Assembly: GCF_034008315.1 (NCBI RefSeq)
Contig: NZ_CP125377.1
Coordinates: 1,748,001 to 1,812,000, forward strand
From: Pseudomonas sp. P8_241
Lineage (GTDB): Bacteria > Pseudomonadota > Gammaproteobacteria > Pseudomonadales > Pseudomonadaceae
DNA: 64,000 bases
Reading direction: 5' to 3'
Part shown: piece after piece, positions 28,129 to 37,036 of the stretch
Layout: each line of letters starts with the position of its first letter
How positions within the stretch are numbered: position 1 is the first letter of the stretch
Program-made: the position numbers and the translations under genes
The notes under the pieces: model-generated
Told to the model about the DNA's origin: nothing
Seen by the model: only the letters and a program-made list of their open reading frames with translations
The model's database searches: none

Positions 28129-29175
28129 TCAACCATCGCGCTTCTGCTCATTCTCATACCGATCCAGTGTATCGCGCGCAATCTCGCGCCCCAACGCGAT
28201 CAATTCCGGTGCCTTGTAGAACTCAAAAAACCGGCACACCCGCTTCGGCACGTTGATCAGGATATCCGGTGGATACCCGGCAATCTTGTACTGCGCCAGC
28301 GACGTCTGCATCACCTCGAAACTCTGGTTGATCAGATCCAGCAACGACGCCGGGCCAACGTTGTCGATGATGAATGAACCGGTCGCGGATCGTGGCGCAC
28401 CAGAGGATTCTGGAGCTGCAGCGGGTTGTTGGGCCTCCGGTTCGGCGGACTCGATCCACGGGTTGAGCTTCGCGCCTTCGGCTCTCAAGGCTTCCTGTTC
28501 CAGAATCAACAGTTGTTCGGCCTGTTTGCGCCGGAACGGCAACTTCGAACCCAGTGAGTTGATCAAACTGTCGAAACGCGTTTTGAACGCGGCGGGACGC
28601 TGGATCACCGGCAGTTGGTAGTGACGCTGGTTGGTGGAGTTGAGGTTGACCGCGATGATCAAATCACAGTGACTCGATACCACCGGAACGATCGGCAGCG
28701 GATTGAGAATGCCGCCGTCGACCAGCATGCGATTGCCTTGCATGACCGGCGTGAACAGGCTCGGAATTGCCGCTGAGGCGCGCATGGCCTGGTGCAGGCA
28801 GCCTTCCTGGAACCAGATTTCCTGCTGGTTGGTAAGGTCGGCGGCGACCGCCGTGTAGGGAATGCGCAGGTCTTCGATGTTGATATCACCGACGATCTTG
28901 CGAATCTGGCCGAAGACTTTTTCGCCGCGAATCGCCCCCAATCGAAAGCTGACGTCCACCAGGCGCAACACGTCGAGATAGTCCAGGCTCTCGATCCAGT
29001 CGCGATAATCATTGAGTTTGCCTGCGGCGTAGATCCCGCCCACCACGGCGCCCATGGAGCAACCGGCGATGCAGGCGATGTCGTAACCGCGCCGTTCAAT
29101 TTCTTCGATGACACCAATATGCGCATACCCTCGGGCTCCACCCGAGCCCAGCACCAGTGCGACACGCTTTTTCAT
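28129..29175 (-). CDS. patatin-like phospholipase family protein (RssA-like)
   Basis: The 348-residue cytoplasmic protein has the patatin hydrolase features: oxyanion loop GSGGARGYAHIG (about residues 10-21), the nucleophile Ser in GCSMGAVVGG (about 40), and the catalytic Asp in LVDGGILNPLP (about 175). About 90 further C-terminal residues follow a Pro/Ala/Ser-rich linker (about 270-295) and are not part of the catalytic core. The usual activity is acyl-ester hydrolysis of phospholipids; the physiological substrate is unknown. The start at 29175 (MKKRVALVLGSG) is used, although the frame extends upstream to 29337. The gene is convergent with kdpE. Confidence 0.88.
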   Translation of the reverse strand: MKKRVALVLGSGGARGYAHIGVIEEIERRGYDIACIAGCSMGAVVGGIYAAGKLNDYRDWIESLDYLDVLRLVDVSFRLGAIRGEKVFGQIRKIVGDINIEDLRIPYTAVAADLTNQQEIWFQEGCLHQAMRASAAIPSLFTPVMQGNRMLVDGGILNPLPIVPVVSSHCDLIIAVNLNSTNQRHYQLPVIQRPAAFKTRFDSLINSLGSKLPFRRKQAEQLLILEQEALRAEGAKLNPWIESAEPEAQQPAAAPESSGAPRSATGSFIIDNVGPASLLDLINQSFEVMQTSLAQYKIAGYPPDILINVPKRVCRFFEFYKAPELIALGREIARDTLDRYENEQKRDG

Positions 29176-29397
29176 GAATCGCCCTCGTCTGACCAGATTC
29201 AACAATGCACCCATCGAGGGGCGCGCTTCAATCGGCAAAGTCGTTCGAAGCGGTGAAGGCGTCGTTTTTTCGACACTCCATGGCGGCACATGGTTATTCT
29301 CGCCGGCGCTATAGTGGGCGAAGCGGACCAACGGCACTTTTTAGGCGCCAGACCGTCTTAACTGCACGATTGTTGACCTATCTTTGAGGTGTGAGTG

Positions 29398-29676
29398 ATG
29401 AAAGCCTGGATCTGTATACCGCTGATTGCCCTGGCGCTTGCCGGTTGTGCCGGTAAAACCGCCTACCGCGACAGTTGCGGTAGCCAACTCGATGCCGCTT
29501 GGCATGAGTTGGACCTGGCCAAGGCCGAGGGTTTTGCCGGGACTGTCAGCTATTCCAAGGCCTTGTCGCTGTTGACCGCGGCCAAGACCCAACAGCAATT
29601 CGAAGGGTTCGAAGGTTGCAGCAAGAAAGCCGAGAAGGCCCGTTTCTATATTCGTGAGTCGCGCGCCGGACGCTAG
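29398..29676 (+). CDS. small putative lipoprotein
   Basis: The 92-residue protein has a signal peptide ending in the lipobox LALAGC (Cys17), so it should be lipidated and exported; Ala/Gly at the following positions does not indicate inner-membrane retention. The mature part is a helical domain with two further cysteines (CGSQ and EGCSKK) and TAAKTQQQFEGF. It has no recognised catalytic motif. ATG 29398 is preferred over GTG 29395 with GAGGTG upstream. It stands alone between the divergent patatin gene and the CHAD gene. Related conserved lipoproteins of this size are common in Pseudomonas, of unknown role. Confidence 0.78.
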   Translation: MKAWICIPLIALALAGCAGKTAYRDSCGSQLDAAWHELDLAKAEGFAGTVSYSKALSLLTAAKTQQQFEGFEGCSKKAEKARFYIRESRAGR

Positions 29677-29719
29677 GACGAGCTGTGCACTGGTTTGTCG
29701 GCGATAGAATGTTCAATCA

Positions 29720-29765
29720 CAGTGAGCTCAAGCTCGCCATCGCCGGCAAGCCAGCTCCTACAGTT
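29720..29765. repeat. single REP-like element
   Basis: AAGCTCGCCATCGCCGGCAAGCCAGCTCCTACAG-type sequence (CGCCGGCAAGCCAGCTCCTA) is a Pseudomonas REP variant in the 117-base gap before the CHAD gene. Confidence 0.7.
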
Positions 29766-29793
29766 GGTTAAGGCACTGTTTACGGAGTAACCC

Positions 29794-30552
29794 ATGATCG
29801 ATCGCTTGGTGGCTCAAGTTCTAGGCCTGGAAGTTCGTCTGCTGGCCTGTCAGGCACGCTTGGATGCCCGTACCGACCCCGAGGCGTTGCATGACCTGCG
29901 AACAACGATGCGTCGATTGCGCAGCCTGCTGCGGCCGTTGCGCGGTTTGCCGGGCGTCGAGCAGCTGGAGGAGGCGGCATCGCGGGTGGGTGACCTGACC
30001 ACGCCGTTGCGGGATCGCGAAGTCATGGCGGCGTACCTGCTTGAGCACGGCCAACCCGAAGCTGGACGCAGACGCATGGCTCAGATGGCTGAGGCGTACC
30101 CGGCCGTGGCGAGCAGTATCGAGTTGTCGCAGCTATTGATCGTGCTCGACGCTTTTCCGCGTTTTTTGCGCGCATCCCAACGTCAGGGTTTACTCAAGGG
30201 GCTGCGCCAGCACATCGAAAAGCGGCTGGCCAAACAATGGAAAAAGCTCGACAAGGCATTGCACGATCCGGCCCATGACCGGCATCGACTGCGGTTGCTG
30301 ATCAAGCGCTCGCGCTATGGCATCGATGCCTACCCGGAGCTGAACCGGTTACCGAAAAAAGCCATGCCTCGGTTGAAAGAGGCTCAAGGCGCTTTGGGTG
30401 ACTGGCACGACTGCGTTCAGTGGCTGGCCCTGGCCGAGCACGAAGCTGACTTGCAACCTTGTGTCGCCGTGTGGAAAGCCACGATGGCCAAGGCCGAAAG
30501 CCGCGCCGATAAAGTGCTGGATAAACTCAGCGCTGACTGCTTCAAATCCTGA
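29794..30552 (+). CDS. CHAD domain protein
   Basis: The 252-residue helical protein has the conserved histidine/basic pattern of CHAD domains: LHDLRTTMRRLRSLLRPL (about residues 32-49), RHRLRLLIKRSRYGIDAY (about 168-185) and ALGDWHDCVQWLALAE. CHAD domains are positively charged and bind polyphosphate, often beside a CYTH domain; here the protein is CHAD alone. ATG 29794 follows GGAG at normal distance. It is probably monocistronic, with REP sequence on both sides. Polyphosphate binding is inferred from the family. Confidence 0.85.
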   Translation: MIDRLVAQVLGLEVRLLACQARLDARTDPEALHDLRTTMRRLRSLLRPLRGLPGVEQLEEAASRVGDLTTPLRDREVMAAYLLEHGQPEAGRRRMAQMAEAYPAVASSIELSQLLIVLDAFPRFLRASQRQGLLKGLRQHIEKRLAKQWKKLDKALHDPAHDRHRLRLLIKRSRYGIDAYPELNRLPKKAMPRLKEAQGALGDWHDCVQWLALAEHEADLQPCVAVWKATMAKAESRADKVLDKLSADCFKS

Positions 30553-30565
30553 ACCCGATGCATCC

Positions 30566-30665
30566 CCCTGTAGAAGCGAGCTTGCTCGCGATGGCGGCGG
30601 CACATCCAACATCGATGTGACTGACACACTGTTATCGCGAGCAAGCTCGCTCCTGCAGAGAGTGG
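30566..30665. repeat. REP pair (BIME)
   Basis: Opposed REP copies GTAGAAGCGAGCTTGCTCGC (about 30570) and ATCGCGAGCAAGCTCGCTCC (about 30635) flank about 45 bases in the gap between the CHAD and thioesterase-like genes. Confidence 0.85.
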
Positions 30666-30776
30666 TGTCCACCACTGTGCGGCTCATCTGTCAGTCAATT
30701 TGGCCGGAATGAGTGCTGTATGGCCTCTGACCGATCGTTAATATTCCTTCATCCAATTCCCGCTCCTGAGGTTTTC

Positions 30777-31574
30777 ATGCGTTTTTCCGAATTGCTCGAC
30801 GCCGTCCGCCGCCAGCCACAGGAACTGTCTATTCCGGCCTCCTGGGCACAGGGGCGGGCCAGTTTCGGTGGCTTGGTGGCGGCGCTTCAATTCGAAGCCA
30901 TGCGCGCAAAGGTTCCGACGGATCGTGCGGTTCGCTCGCTGGCGATCACCTTCGTGGGCCCGGTCGAGCCTGAAGTCCCCGTCAGCTTTGAAGTCGATGT
31001 GTTACGCGAAGGCAAAGCCGTCAGCCAGGTACTGGGCCGAGTGATGCAAAGGGGCCAGGTGGTGACGTTGATCCAGGGCAGCTTCGGCGCCTCGCGCCCA
31101 TCGGAAGTGGCGGTTAACGCTGAGCGTGCGCCAGAGATGAAGCATTGGGACGAATGCCAGGAGTTGCCGTTTGTCGAAGGCGTTATCCCGGAATTCATGC
31201 GGCATTTGGCGATGCGCTGGAGTATCGGCGGACTGCCGTTCAGCGGTAGCACCTCTCGGCAAATGGGCGGATGGGTTCGCTTGCGCGGCGATGAGGCGGA
31301 AGAGGCGGTCAGTGAAGCGCACATTCTGGCGCTGGTGGACGCTTGGCCACCTGCTGTATTGCCCTTTTTGAAAAAGCCGGCGATGGGTAGCACGTTGACG
31401 TGGACTATCGAGTTCGTGCAGCCCTTGCTGGAACTGAGCGCGCTGGCCTGGTGCAAATATCTGGTAGAAACCGAGTATGCAGCCGACGGTTACGGCCATG
31501 CCGCCGCGAAGTTGTGGAGCGCGGACGGTCGGTTGATTGCCATGAGTCGGCAGACCGTGACGGTTTTTGCCTGA
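30777..31574 (+). CDS. acyl-CoA thioesterase-like double hotdog protein
   Basis: The 265-residue protein has the two-hotdog layout of TesB-like thioesterases. The N-terminal half has GRASFGGLVAALQFEAMR, with the Phe-Gly-Gly segment over the CoA pocket, and LAITFVGPVEPEVPVSFEV. The C-terminal half contains LALVDAWPPAVLP and TLTWTIEFVQPL, where the Asp of LVDAWPP corresponds to the catalytic acid of the family. It probably hydrolyses medium- or long-chain acyl-CoA. ATG 30777 with GAGG six bases upstream is chosen over an upstream in-frame start at 30720. It is convergent with the next gene, with essentially no gap. Confidence 0.82.
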   Translation: MRFSELLDAVRRQPQELSIPASWAQGRASFGGLVAALQFEAMRAKVPTDRAVRSLAITFVGPVEPEVPVSFEVDVLREGKAVSQVLGRVMQRGQVVTLIQGSFGASRPSEVAVNAERAPEMKHWDECQELPFVEGVIPEFMRHLAMRWSIGGLPFSGSTSRQMGGWVRLRGDEAEEAVSEAHILALVDAWPPAVLPFLKKPAMGSTLTWTIEFVQPLLELSALAWCKYLVETEYAADGYGHAAAKLWSADGRLIAMSRQTVTVFA

Positions 31575-31940
31575 TCAAGGACGACGGTGGCGCTCACGCC
31601 AGGCGCGCCACCAGCCACCGCTCAGGAAAAATCGTGGGAAGGTCAGAAATTGCTCGACCATCAGGCGCGACATCGCGTCTTTGCGATCACTGAACGGCTC
31701 GGAGGCTTGCGTCTCAAGGCTGTGGCCGTGACGTTGCAAGCCCAGTGCGGCGATCACACCGATCACGCCGATGGCAACGTTCGCCAGGTTCAGGCCGAAC
31801 ACCCCGGACACAATCAGCACAAACGCCACGATGAACAGCGGCACCGCAATCAGGTGCAACACCAGATTTGTCGGGTGCTGATGATTGTTCGGATACGCGC
31901 GCCATTGCCACGCGGGAAGGTTGGGGTGTCGTTTGCCCAT
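31575..31940 (-). CDS. small Mpo1-like (DUF962-type) membrane protein
   Basis: The 121-residue protein has two hydrophobic segments (LVLHLIAVPLFIVAFVLIV and a second around residues 52-68). It also has a histidine-containing arrangement, YPNNHQHPTNLVLHL and QRHGHSLE, reminiscent of the Mpo1/DUF962 family of metal-dependent dioxygenases. A C-terminal stretch, MVEQFLTFPRFFLSGGWW, is typical of the Pseudomonas homologues. The family assignment rests on the spacing of His residues and is tentative; enzymatic function is not shown. The stop codon abuts that of the convergent thioesterase-like gene. Confidence 0.6.
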   Translation of the reverse strand: MGKRHPNLPAWQWRAYPNNHQHPTNLVLHLIAVPLFIVAFVLIVSGVFGLNLANVAIGVIGVIAALGLQRHGHSLETQASEPFSDRKDAMSRLMVEQFLTFPRFFLSGGWWRAWRERHRRP

Positions 31941-32064
31941 GATGCTGATCCTCTATCCATGCTGAACACATGATTGAAGAATAGGCCCGGACATTGCTGG
32001 CGGCGAATCAAGGCTGGCTATCGATGTGATAGGGGCCATGGTCAATATTGATGTTGGCGGGCTG

Positions 32065-32095
32065 ATTGCCATCGCGAGCCTGCTCGCGAAGCGCC
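32065..32095. repeat. single REP element
   Basis: CCATCGCGAGCCTGCTCGCG is a Pseudomonas REP palindrome immediately downstream of the chemoreceptor gene stop on the - strand. Confidence 0.8.
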
Positions 32096-32096
32096 G

Positions 32097-33578
32097 TCAA
32101 AGCTTGAGCTGACCAATGGCCTTGCTCAGTTCCCCAGCCAAGGCGGCCAGTTCATTACTGGTAGTTGCCGAGCACACAGTCTGTTGCACGGTGTGCTCGG
32201 TCACATCCCGAATACTGACCACCGAACGGTTCATTTCTTCGGCGACCTGGCTCTGCTGCTCGGCCGCCACCGCGATTTGCGTATTGCTTTCGCGCATCTG
32301 CGCCACCGCGCCGGTGATGTCTGCCAGCGCAGCACCGGCCTCCTGGGCCTGTTGCACGCATTCGTCCGCCTTGAACGAGCTCTCCTGCATGAAGTCAACC
32401 GCGTCGCGGGTTCCCGCCTGTAGTGCCGACACCATGAGGGTGATCTCGTCAGTAGACGCCTGAACCCGTTTGGCGAGGTTGCGCACTTCATCGGCCACCA
32501 CGGCAAAGCCGCGCCCCATCTCACCGGCCCGGGCCGCTTCGATGGCAGCGTTCAGCGCCAGCAAGTTGGTTTGCTCGGCGATGCTATGGATCACGTTCAC
32601 CACGCTGTTGATCTTCTGGCTGTCCTCGGCCAGGCGCTGGATCATCTCGGCAGTTTGCTGCACCCCGGTGGACAACCCGGCAATCGACTTTTGAACCCGA
32701 GTCACCACTTTCTGCCCGCTACCGGCCAGGCTGTCGGCCGATTGCGACAGGTCACGGGTGGCGCCGGCGTGTTGGGCGATGTGATAGACCGTGGCGGTCA
32801 TTTCGTTGATCGCGGTGGCGGCCTGATCGGTTTCGCTTTGCTGGCCGAGCATGCCTTGGCGCACGTCGTTCATGCTCGATGCCAATCGGGCGGCACCTTC
32901 GTCAAGCTGTCGGGCGGTAGTGGCGACCGTGTTGACCACCCGCTGATACCCGGCCTGCATGGCATTGAAGGCATTGGCCATTTGCCCGACTTCATCGTTG
33001 CAGGCCAATGGAACGCGGGCCGACAAATCCCCGGTTTTCTCAACGTGCAGCATCACATCTTTCAACGTGTTGAGTTGGCTGAGCAGAAAGCGGATCAACA
33101 GCTGCGATGCGCCGAGCATCGCCAGCATCAGGATTAACACCGCCGTGGCGTAATGGCTGAAGCGTTCGGCGAAAACCTGTTGAAGACTTGGCCCGTAGGC
33201 GACAACCGCTATTTGCTGGCCGTCCAAGCGGGTGAATACTTCGGCACCCATCAACGGGTTGTCACCGACCAGCGGCATGGAATTGAGGTCGACCCAACCC
33301 TTCGCATCACTCAGTCCCGGTACCGGTTGTTTATTCAACGCTGGCATCTGGCCGCGACTGAATGTCAGCAGATTATCTTGCCGGGGCAGCGGCTGCCCGG
33401 CAGGCCAGGCGCTGAGCAATCGGGCCTGCTCCTGTGCCGAAGCCTTTGCTGCCTGACTGCGGGCCTGCTGTTCGAGATGCACGGCAAACAGCACCAGCAG
33501 CAGTGTGGTGACGAAGGCGACGGCGTTGACTGCCCAGAATTTGTACTTCAACGAGATGTTGCTAAGCCAGGCACCCAT
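32097..33578 (-). CDS. methyl-accepting chemotaxis protein
   Basis: This 493-residue transmembrane chemoreceptor has a first membrane helix ([19 protein letters not shown]), a small periplasmic sensor of about 105 residues, a second helix ([19 protein letters not shown]), and a HAMP domain (about 175-230). The cytoplasmic coiled coil has the signalling hairpin tip [20 protein letters not shown] and [14 protein letters not shown]. The sensor has no recognised Cache or PAS motif, so the ligand is unknown. The start at 33578 ([15 protein letters not shown]) is used; a 36-base longer TTG start is possible since neither has a clear Shine-Dalgarno. Confidence 0.92.
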   Translation of the reverse strand: MGAWLSNISLKYKFWAVNAVAFVTTLLLVLFAVHLEQQARSQAAKASAQEQARLLSAWPAGQPLPRQDNLLTFSRGQMPALNKQPVPGLSDAKGWVDLNSMPLVGDNPLMGAEVFTRLDGQQIAVVAYGPSLQQVFAERFSHYATAVLILMLAMLGASQLLIRFLLSQLNTLKDVMLHVEKTGDLSARVPLACNDEVGQMANAFNAMQAGYQRVVNTVATTARQLDEGAARLASSMNDVRQGMLGQQSETDQAATAINEMTATVYHIAQHAGATRDLSQSADSLAGSGQKVVTRVQKSIAGLSTGVQQTAEMIQRLAEDSQKINSVVNVIHSIAEQTNLLALNAAIEAARAGEMGRGFAVVADEVRNLAKRVQASTDEITLMVSALQAGTRDAVDFMQESSFKADECVQQAQEAGAALADITGAVAQMRESNTQIAVAAEQQSQVAEEMNRSVVSIRDVTEHTVQQTVCSATTSNELAALAGELSKAIGQLKL

Positions 33579-33664
33579 GGAGGTTTTCTCTGATAGCGGA
33601 AACAGTATTGGCAAGGTGCCATTATTGTGCCGCTACTCAGCGATACGAAATTTGATGCAGGTCA

Positions 33665-33755
33665 GTGCGCTTGCTCACGATGGCAGTCTGTCAGTCACAT
33701 CCGTATTGAGTGTGAGGACGCTATCGCGGGCAAGTTCGCTCCTACTGGGGGGAGG
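33665..33755. repeat. degenerate REP pair
   Basis: GCTTGCTCACGATGGCAG (about 33667) and ATCGCGGGCAAGTTCGCTCC (about 33722) are opposed, partly diverged REP arms between the chemoreceptor start and the tatD stop. Confidence 0.7.
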
Positions 33756-33758
33756 TGA

Positions 33759-34568
33759 TTACTGGGAGATTGATGGCAAACCGAAGAATTCGCGTGCACA
33801 GAGGGTGGTATGCGCCGCGAGATCCTCATTGGTTTCCCCGCGATGCAGTGCGACCTCTCGCAACACCTCGGTCAGATATGCCGGCTCATTGCGCCCGTTT
33901 TTCGGTTTGGGGCGCAGGCTGCGCGGAAGCAGATAGGGGGCGTCGCTCTCCAGCATCAGACGTCCGCGCTTGATTTCCTTGACCAAGGGATGCAGGTGCG
34001 TGCCCCGGCGCTCGTCGCAGATCCAACCGGTGATGCCGATGTGCAAGTCCAGATCGAGGTAGCTGAACAATGCTTTCTGTTCACCGGTGAAACAGTGCAC
34101 CACGGCGGCGGGCAATTGATCGCGGTAGTCGCGCAGGATTTCCAGTAGGCGCTGACTGGCATCACGCTCGTGCAGGAATACGGGCAACTGCAATTCGACG
34201 GCCATCGCCAGATGTTCTTCGAGGACTTTTTCCTGCTGGGGGCGTGGTGAGAAGTCTCGATTGAAATCCAGACCGCATTCGCCCACGGCGACCACAGTGG
34301 GCTCCTTTAACAGACTGCGCAGGCGCCGGGCGCTGTCGGCAGTCCAGTCGCTGGCCGAGTGGGGGTGGATACCCGCCGTGGCGAACAGGCGCAGGGCGCT
34401 TTCATCCAGTTGTTGGCAAAGCTCCAAAGCCTGCTCACTGCCCTCGACACTCGTGCCGGTGAGCACCAGTTGGCATACCCCTGCGGCGTAGGCGCGGTCG
34501 AGAACAGCCTGGTGTTTGTCGGCAAAGCTGGGGTTGGTCAGGTTGACGCCGATATCGATGAGTTGCAT
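33759..34568 (-). CDS. tatD: TatD family metal-dependent DNase
   Basis: The 269-residue TIM-barrel hydrolase opens [15 protein letters not shown], the opening of TatD proper rather than YcfH/YjjV (which have HxH here). It carries metal-binding and active-site residues in [37 protein letters not shown] and [13 protein letters not shown]. TatD proteins are 3'-5' exonucleases acting in DNA repair or degradation. ATG 34568 is used; the frame extends 18 bases upstream. It stands alone, flanked by REP sequence downstream. Confidence 0.92.
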   Translation of the reverse strand: MQLIDIGVNLTNPSFADKHQAVLDRAYAAGVCQLVLTGTSVEGSEQALELCQQLDESALRLFATAGIHPHSASDWTADSARRLRSLLKEPTVVAVGECGLDFNRDFSPRPQQEKVLEEHLAMAVELQLPVFLHERDASQRLLEILRDYRDQLPAAVVHCFTGEQKALFSYLDLDLHIGITGWICDERRGTHLHPLVKEIKRGRLMLESDAPYLLPRSLRPKPKNGRNEPAYLTEVLREVALHRGETNEDLAAHTTLCAREFFGLPSISQ

Positions 34569-34657
34569 GGTGCTACCTCGGACCAAAGGCCGAAAAGCAT
34601 ATCAGAGCCTTGGATTTATAAGAAAAGCCAAGAACTACAATGGGTTAACGCTGTCTC

Positions 34658-34683
34658 TTGATTCGCGATCTTGATTCGCGATC
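34658..34683. repeat. 13-bp tandem duplication
   Basis: TTGATTCGCGATC occurs twice in direct tandem (34658-34670 and 34671-34683), followed by the partial third copy TTGAG, in the gap between tatD and the lytic transglycosylase gene. Confidence 0.85.
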
Positions 34684-34828
34684 TTGAGCGGCAGGACACA
34701 CGCGTTGGTGCGACTACTGTCAATGTGCCATTATTCTGCGCTTTTCCGGTGCTTCTGTGTTCTGTTTTTGTCGCCGTGCTTGATGCCATTTGACATGAAC
34801 ATGGCCTGGTTTTCTTTGCGGAGAGTGG

Positions 34829-36250
34829 ATGATTCGTCCCTCGGTTTTGCTTCTGCTGTGCTGTTCGCTGCTGCTGCCGATGGCGGCGGTTGCGCGGCTG
34901 CCTGGACCACAGCAAGCCGTACCGGCGGCAAAAGTTCGAGATCTTCCGGAAATTCGCAACAGCCGCATACTGCGGGTGCTGGTCAACCAGAGCCGCAACA
35001 GTTCCGGCGAAGTTCAGGGCCAGGCGATTGGCGTCGAATATCATCGCCTGCGCGCGTTCGAACAATACCTCAACGGGCATGCTCGCGACGGTCAGGACAT
35101 CTCCCTCAAGATTATCCCCAAGGGCAAGGACCAACTGCTCGGCGCATTACAGCGCGGAGAAGGTGACCTGGTGGCGCCGGGCGAACTGCTGGATTTGCAG
35201 CCGGGCTATGCCGTCAGCACCAGTGAGCCGCTTGCCAGCAATATTCCGTTGGTCTTGGTGGGGATCAAAGGCGAGCGGCGCTATACCCGTCTCGAACAAC
35301 TCTCGGGCAAGACCCTGGCCTTGCCCACCGGAAGCGCCGCGGGAGACGCCGTCAGTCAAATCAATCAAAAACTCGCACTGCACAAGCTGCCTCCGGTGAC
35401 GATCGAGTGGGTCGATCCAAGTCTCGCGGTCGAGGATGTGCTGGAGATGGTTCAGGGCGGCATTTTTCACCTGACCATCGTCGAGCAGCCGATTGCCGAG
35501 CGCTGGGGCAAGATCCTGCCGAAACTGCGATTAGACAAACAGGTGCTTATCAGGGATCCGGGCGAGGAATTCTGGTTCGTGCGCCGTGATGCATCAATGC
35601 TGCGCGCCAGCATCGATCGCTTCCTGAGCGGATACAAAAAACCATCGGATCAGGACGCGGCGTTCCTGCGGATTTATCGGCGCCTGTACCAGGTTCACTA
35701 TCCATTGGCGAAGGCTGACCGGCAGCGCCTGGAGAAACTGCGGCCCGTACTGCAAAAACACGCTGACGCTCAAGGCATGGACTGGCTGAACCTGGCTGCG
35801 CTGGCATTCAAGGAGTCCGGCTTGCAGCCCACCGTTCGCAGTGGTGGTGCGCCGACCGGTCTGATGCAGATCACGCCATCTGCGGCTCAGCGAGTAGGTG
35901 TCAACAATATTCAGGATATCGACGGCAATGTGCAGGCTGGCGCCAAGTACCTTGCGATGATCCGGCGCAAGTTCTTTGCCAGTTCCAGGCTCAATGAACG
36001 TGAACGCATGGCCTTCGTGCTGGCGGCGTACAACATCGGACCAGAGCGGGTGCAAGGTATGCGTGCCGAGGCGCGGCGGCGCGGCTTGAATCCGAATCAG
36101 TGGTTCTTCCAGGTTGAGCGAATCGCCATGGAGCAGGTCGGAATGGGACCTGTCAGCTATGTTAATAGCGTGAACAAGTATTACTTGGCGTTCGATCGAG
36201 AGCGGGAGTCGTTGGAGCCTCAGGGGCAAAAGGTAGCCCTACGCAAGTAA
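34829..36250 (+). CDS. MltF-like lytic transglycosylase with solute-binding domain
   Basis: The 473-residue exported protein has a signal peptide (RPSVLLLLCCSLLLPMAAVA), then a periplasmic solute-binding-like domain (about residues 45-275, ILRVLVNQSRNSSGE to EEFWFVRRD). A C-terminal SLT domain (about 310-450) contains the catalytic Glu329 in LAFKESGLQPTV, GLMQITPSAAQRVG and AAYNIGPERVQ. This is the architecture of MltF, which cleaves peptidoglycan glycan strands with 1,6-anhydro product. MltF in Pseudomonas is usually encoded elsewhere next to purL, so this is probably a paralogue. The start ATG has GGAGAG upstream. It is monocistronic. Confidence 0.85.
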   Translation: MIRPSVLLLLCCSLLLPMAAVARLPGPQQAVPAAKVRDLPEIRNSRILRVLVNQSRNSSGEVQGQAIGVEYHRLRAFEQYLNGHARDGQDISLKIIPKGKDQLLGALQRGEGDLVAPGELLDLQPGYAVSTSEPLASNIPLVLVGIKGERRYTRLEQLSGKTLALPTGSAAGDAVSQINQKLALHKLPPVTIEWVDPSLAVEDVLEMVQGGIFHLTIVEQPIAERWGKILPKLRLDKQVLIRDPGEEFWFVRRDASMLRASIDRFLSGYKKPSDQDAAFLRIYRRLYQVHYPLAKADRQRLEKLRPVLQKHADAQGMDWLNLAALAFKESGLQPTVRSGGAPTGLMQITPSAAQRVGVNNIQDIDGNVQAGAKYLAMIRRKFFASSRLNERERMAFVLAAYNIGPERVQGMRAEARRRGLNPNQWFFQVERIAMEQVGMGPVSYVNSVNKYYLAFDRERESLEPQGQKVALRK

Positions 36251-36353
36251 TCGAATAAACTGATTGTTATGGCGGGGTTTTTGCGCTTTTAACATGATGT
36301 TTACTGATTAATATGGCGGCCAACCAACACACATTCATTATGGAAGAAACAGC

Positions 36354-36788
36354 ATGAGCACACTGGTCAACAAGGTACTGTTCACCCGCGCTGGCTACGG
36401 TCTGACCGTTTTGCGAATTTTCGTCGGCATCATCTTCGCAGCCCACGGGGCGCAGAAGCTTTTCGGGGCATTCGGTGGTTATGGCCTGGCCGGGACCGCA
36501 CAGTACATGGAGAGCATTGGTCTGGCACCGGGTTACCTGATGGCGACGCTGGCTGGTGGTACCGAGTTCTTTGCCGGCCTGGCCTTGATCATCGGCCTGC
36601 TGGCGCGCCCGGCGGCATTGGGGCTGACGTTCCTCTCATTGGTCGCTATTTTTTCGGTACACATCAGTAATGGTCTGTTCATGGCCAACAACGGTTACGA
36701 ATTCGCCCTGGCTCTGCTGGGTGGCAGTATCGCGGTATTGATTGAAGGGGCCGGGAAGCTTTCAGCTGATCGCGTCATCGCGGGCTGA
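36354..36788 (+). CDS. DoxX family membrane protein
   Basis: The 144-residue protein has four membrane helices. It shows the DoxX pattern: GLTVLRIFVGIIFAAHGAQK in helix 1, GGYGLAGTAQYMESIGLAPG between helices, LAGGTEFFAGLALIIGLLAR and HISNGLFMANNGYEFAL. Family members are linked to quinone or thiosulfate chemistry and redox homeostasis, but many have no known role. The start follows GGAAGAAACAGC. A strong terminator 20 bases past the stop makes it an independent unit. Confidence 0.88.
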   Translation: MSTLVNKVLFTRAGYGLTVLRIFVGIIFAAHGAQKLFGAFGGYGLAGTAQYMESIGLAPGYLMATLAGGTEFFAGLALIIGLLARPAALGLTFLSLVAIFSVHISNGLFMANNGYEFALALLGGSIAVLIEGAGKLSADRVIAG

Positions 36789-36809
36789 ACGCTCTGGCGC
36801 AACGAAAAG

Positions 36810-36833
36810 GCCCGCATTACGCGGGCTTTTTTT
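36810..36833 (+). terminator. intrinsic terminator after the DoxX gene
   Basis: GCCCGC (36810-36815), a 5-base loop, GCGGGC (36821-36826) and a run of seven T form a classical terminator. It isolates the DoxX gene from the riboswitch-controlled unit that begins right after. Confidence 0.92.
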
Positions 36834-36847
36834 GTTGTTCGTGATTC

Positions 36848-36877
36848 TTGACACCGTCCGGTCAGCTTCTCTAGGAT
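36848..36877 (+). promoter_or_regulatory. sigma70-type promoter of the riboswitch transcript
   Basis: TTGACA (36848-36853) is a perfect -35 box, followed after 18 bases by TAGGAT (36872-36877), four of six matches to the -10 consensus. The predicted start would be about 36884, immediately before the SAM-II-like aptamer, as expected for a leader whose first element is the riboswitch. Confidence 0.65.
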
Positions 36878-36886
36878 GCTGCTCAT

Positions 36887-36983
36887 GCGCCGATTTAAAC
36901 AGCTACTTGCGGGGCGCCAGGTAACTCGATCAGTTACCGATAGAAGCTGGAAACAGGCTTCGAAATACCGCTAAAGCGCTGGT
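36887..36983 (+). ncRNA. SAM-II class riboswitch aptamer with enlarged loop
   Basis: The order of elements matches the SAM-II pseudoknot. P1 is GCGCC (36887-36891) paired with GGCGC (36913-36917). The loop between them begins with the conserved GATTTAA (36892-36898) and ends with CTTGCGG. Pseudoknot helix P2a pairs GCGG (36909-36912) with CCGC (36968-36971). The invariant-type GCTAAAG follows (36970-36976). P2b pairs CAGC (36900-36903) with GCTG (36978-36981). The connecting loop is much longer than in classical SAM-II and contains two hairpins, GGTAAC/GTTACC (36920-36938) and GAAGC/GCTTC (36943-36961). SAM-II RNAs bind S-adenosylmethionine and are best known from alphaproteobacterial methionine genes. 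Ligand is inferred from motif and fold, not shown. Confidence 0.8.
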
Positions 36984-36990
36984 TCGGTGT

Positions 36991-37023
36991 TGCCTCTCAC
37001 CTGCCATGCAGACTTTTGAGGCA
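36991..37023 (+). promoter_or_regulatory. Shine-Dalgarno-sequestering hairpin, expression platform of the riboswitch
   Basis: TGCCTC (36991-36996) is exactly complementary to GAGGCA (37018-37023), which holds the only good Shine-Dalgarno (GAGG) before ATG 37037. Folding this 6-bp stem would hide it. It begins eight bases after the aptamer, so ligand binding could alter its folding. The Shine-Dalgarno to ATG distance is long (about 15 bases), with a weaker GAG at 37024-37026. Confidence 0.5.
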
Positions 37024-37036
37024 GAGACACGACACA

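Noticed and set aside
36885..36974. 29-codon open frame with AGGA eight bases before its ATG (MRRFKQLLAGRQ)
   Set aside because: It lies exactly on the SAM-II-like aptamer and its base pattern is explained by the RNA stems; AGGA is part of the -10 region.
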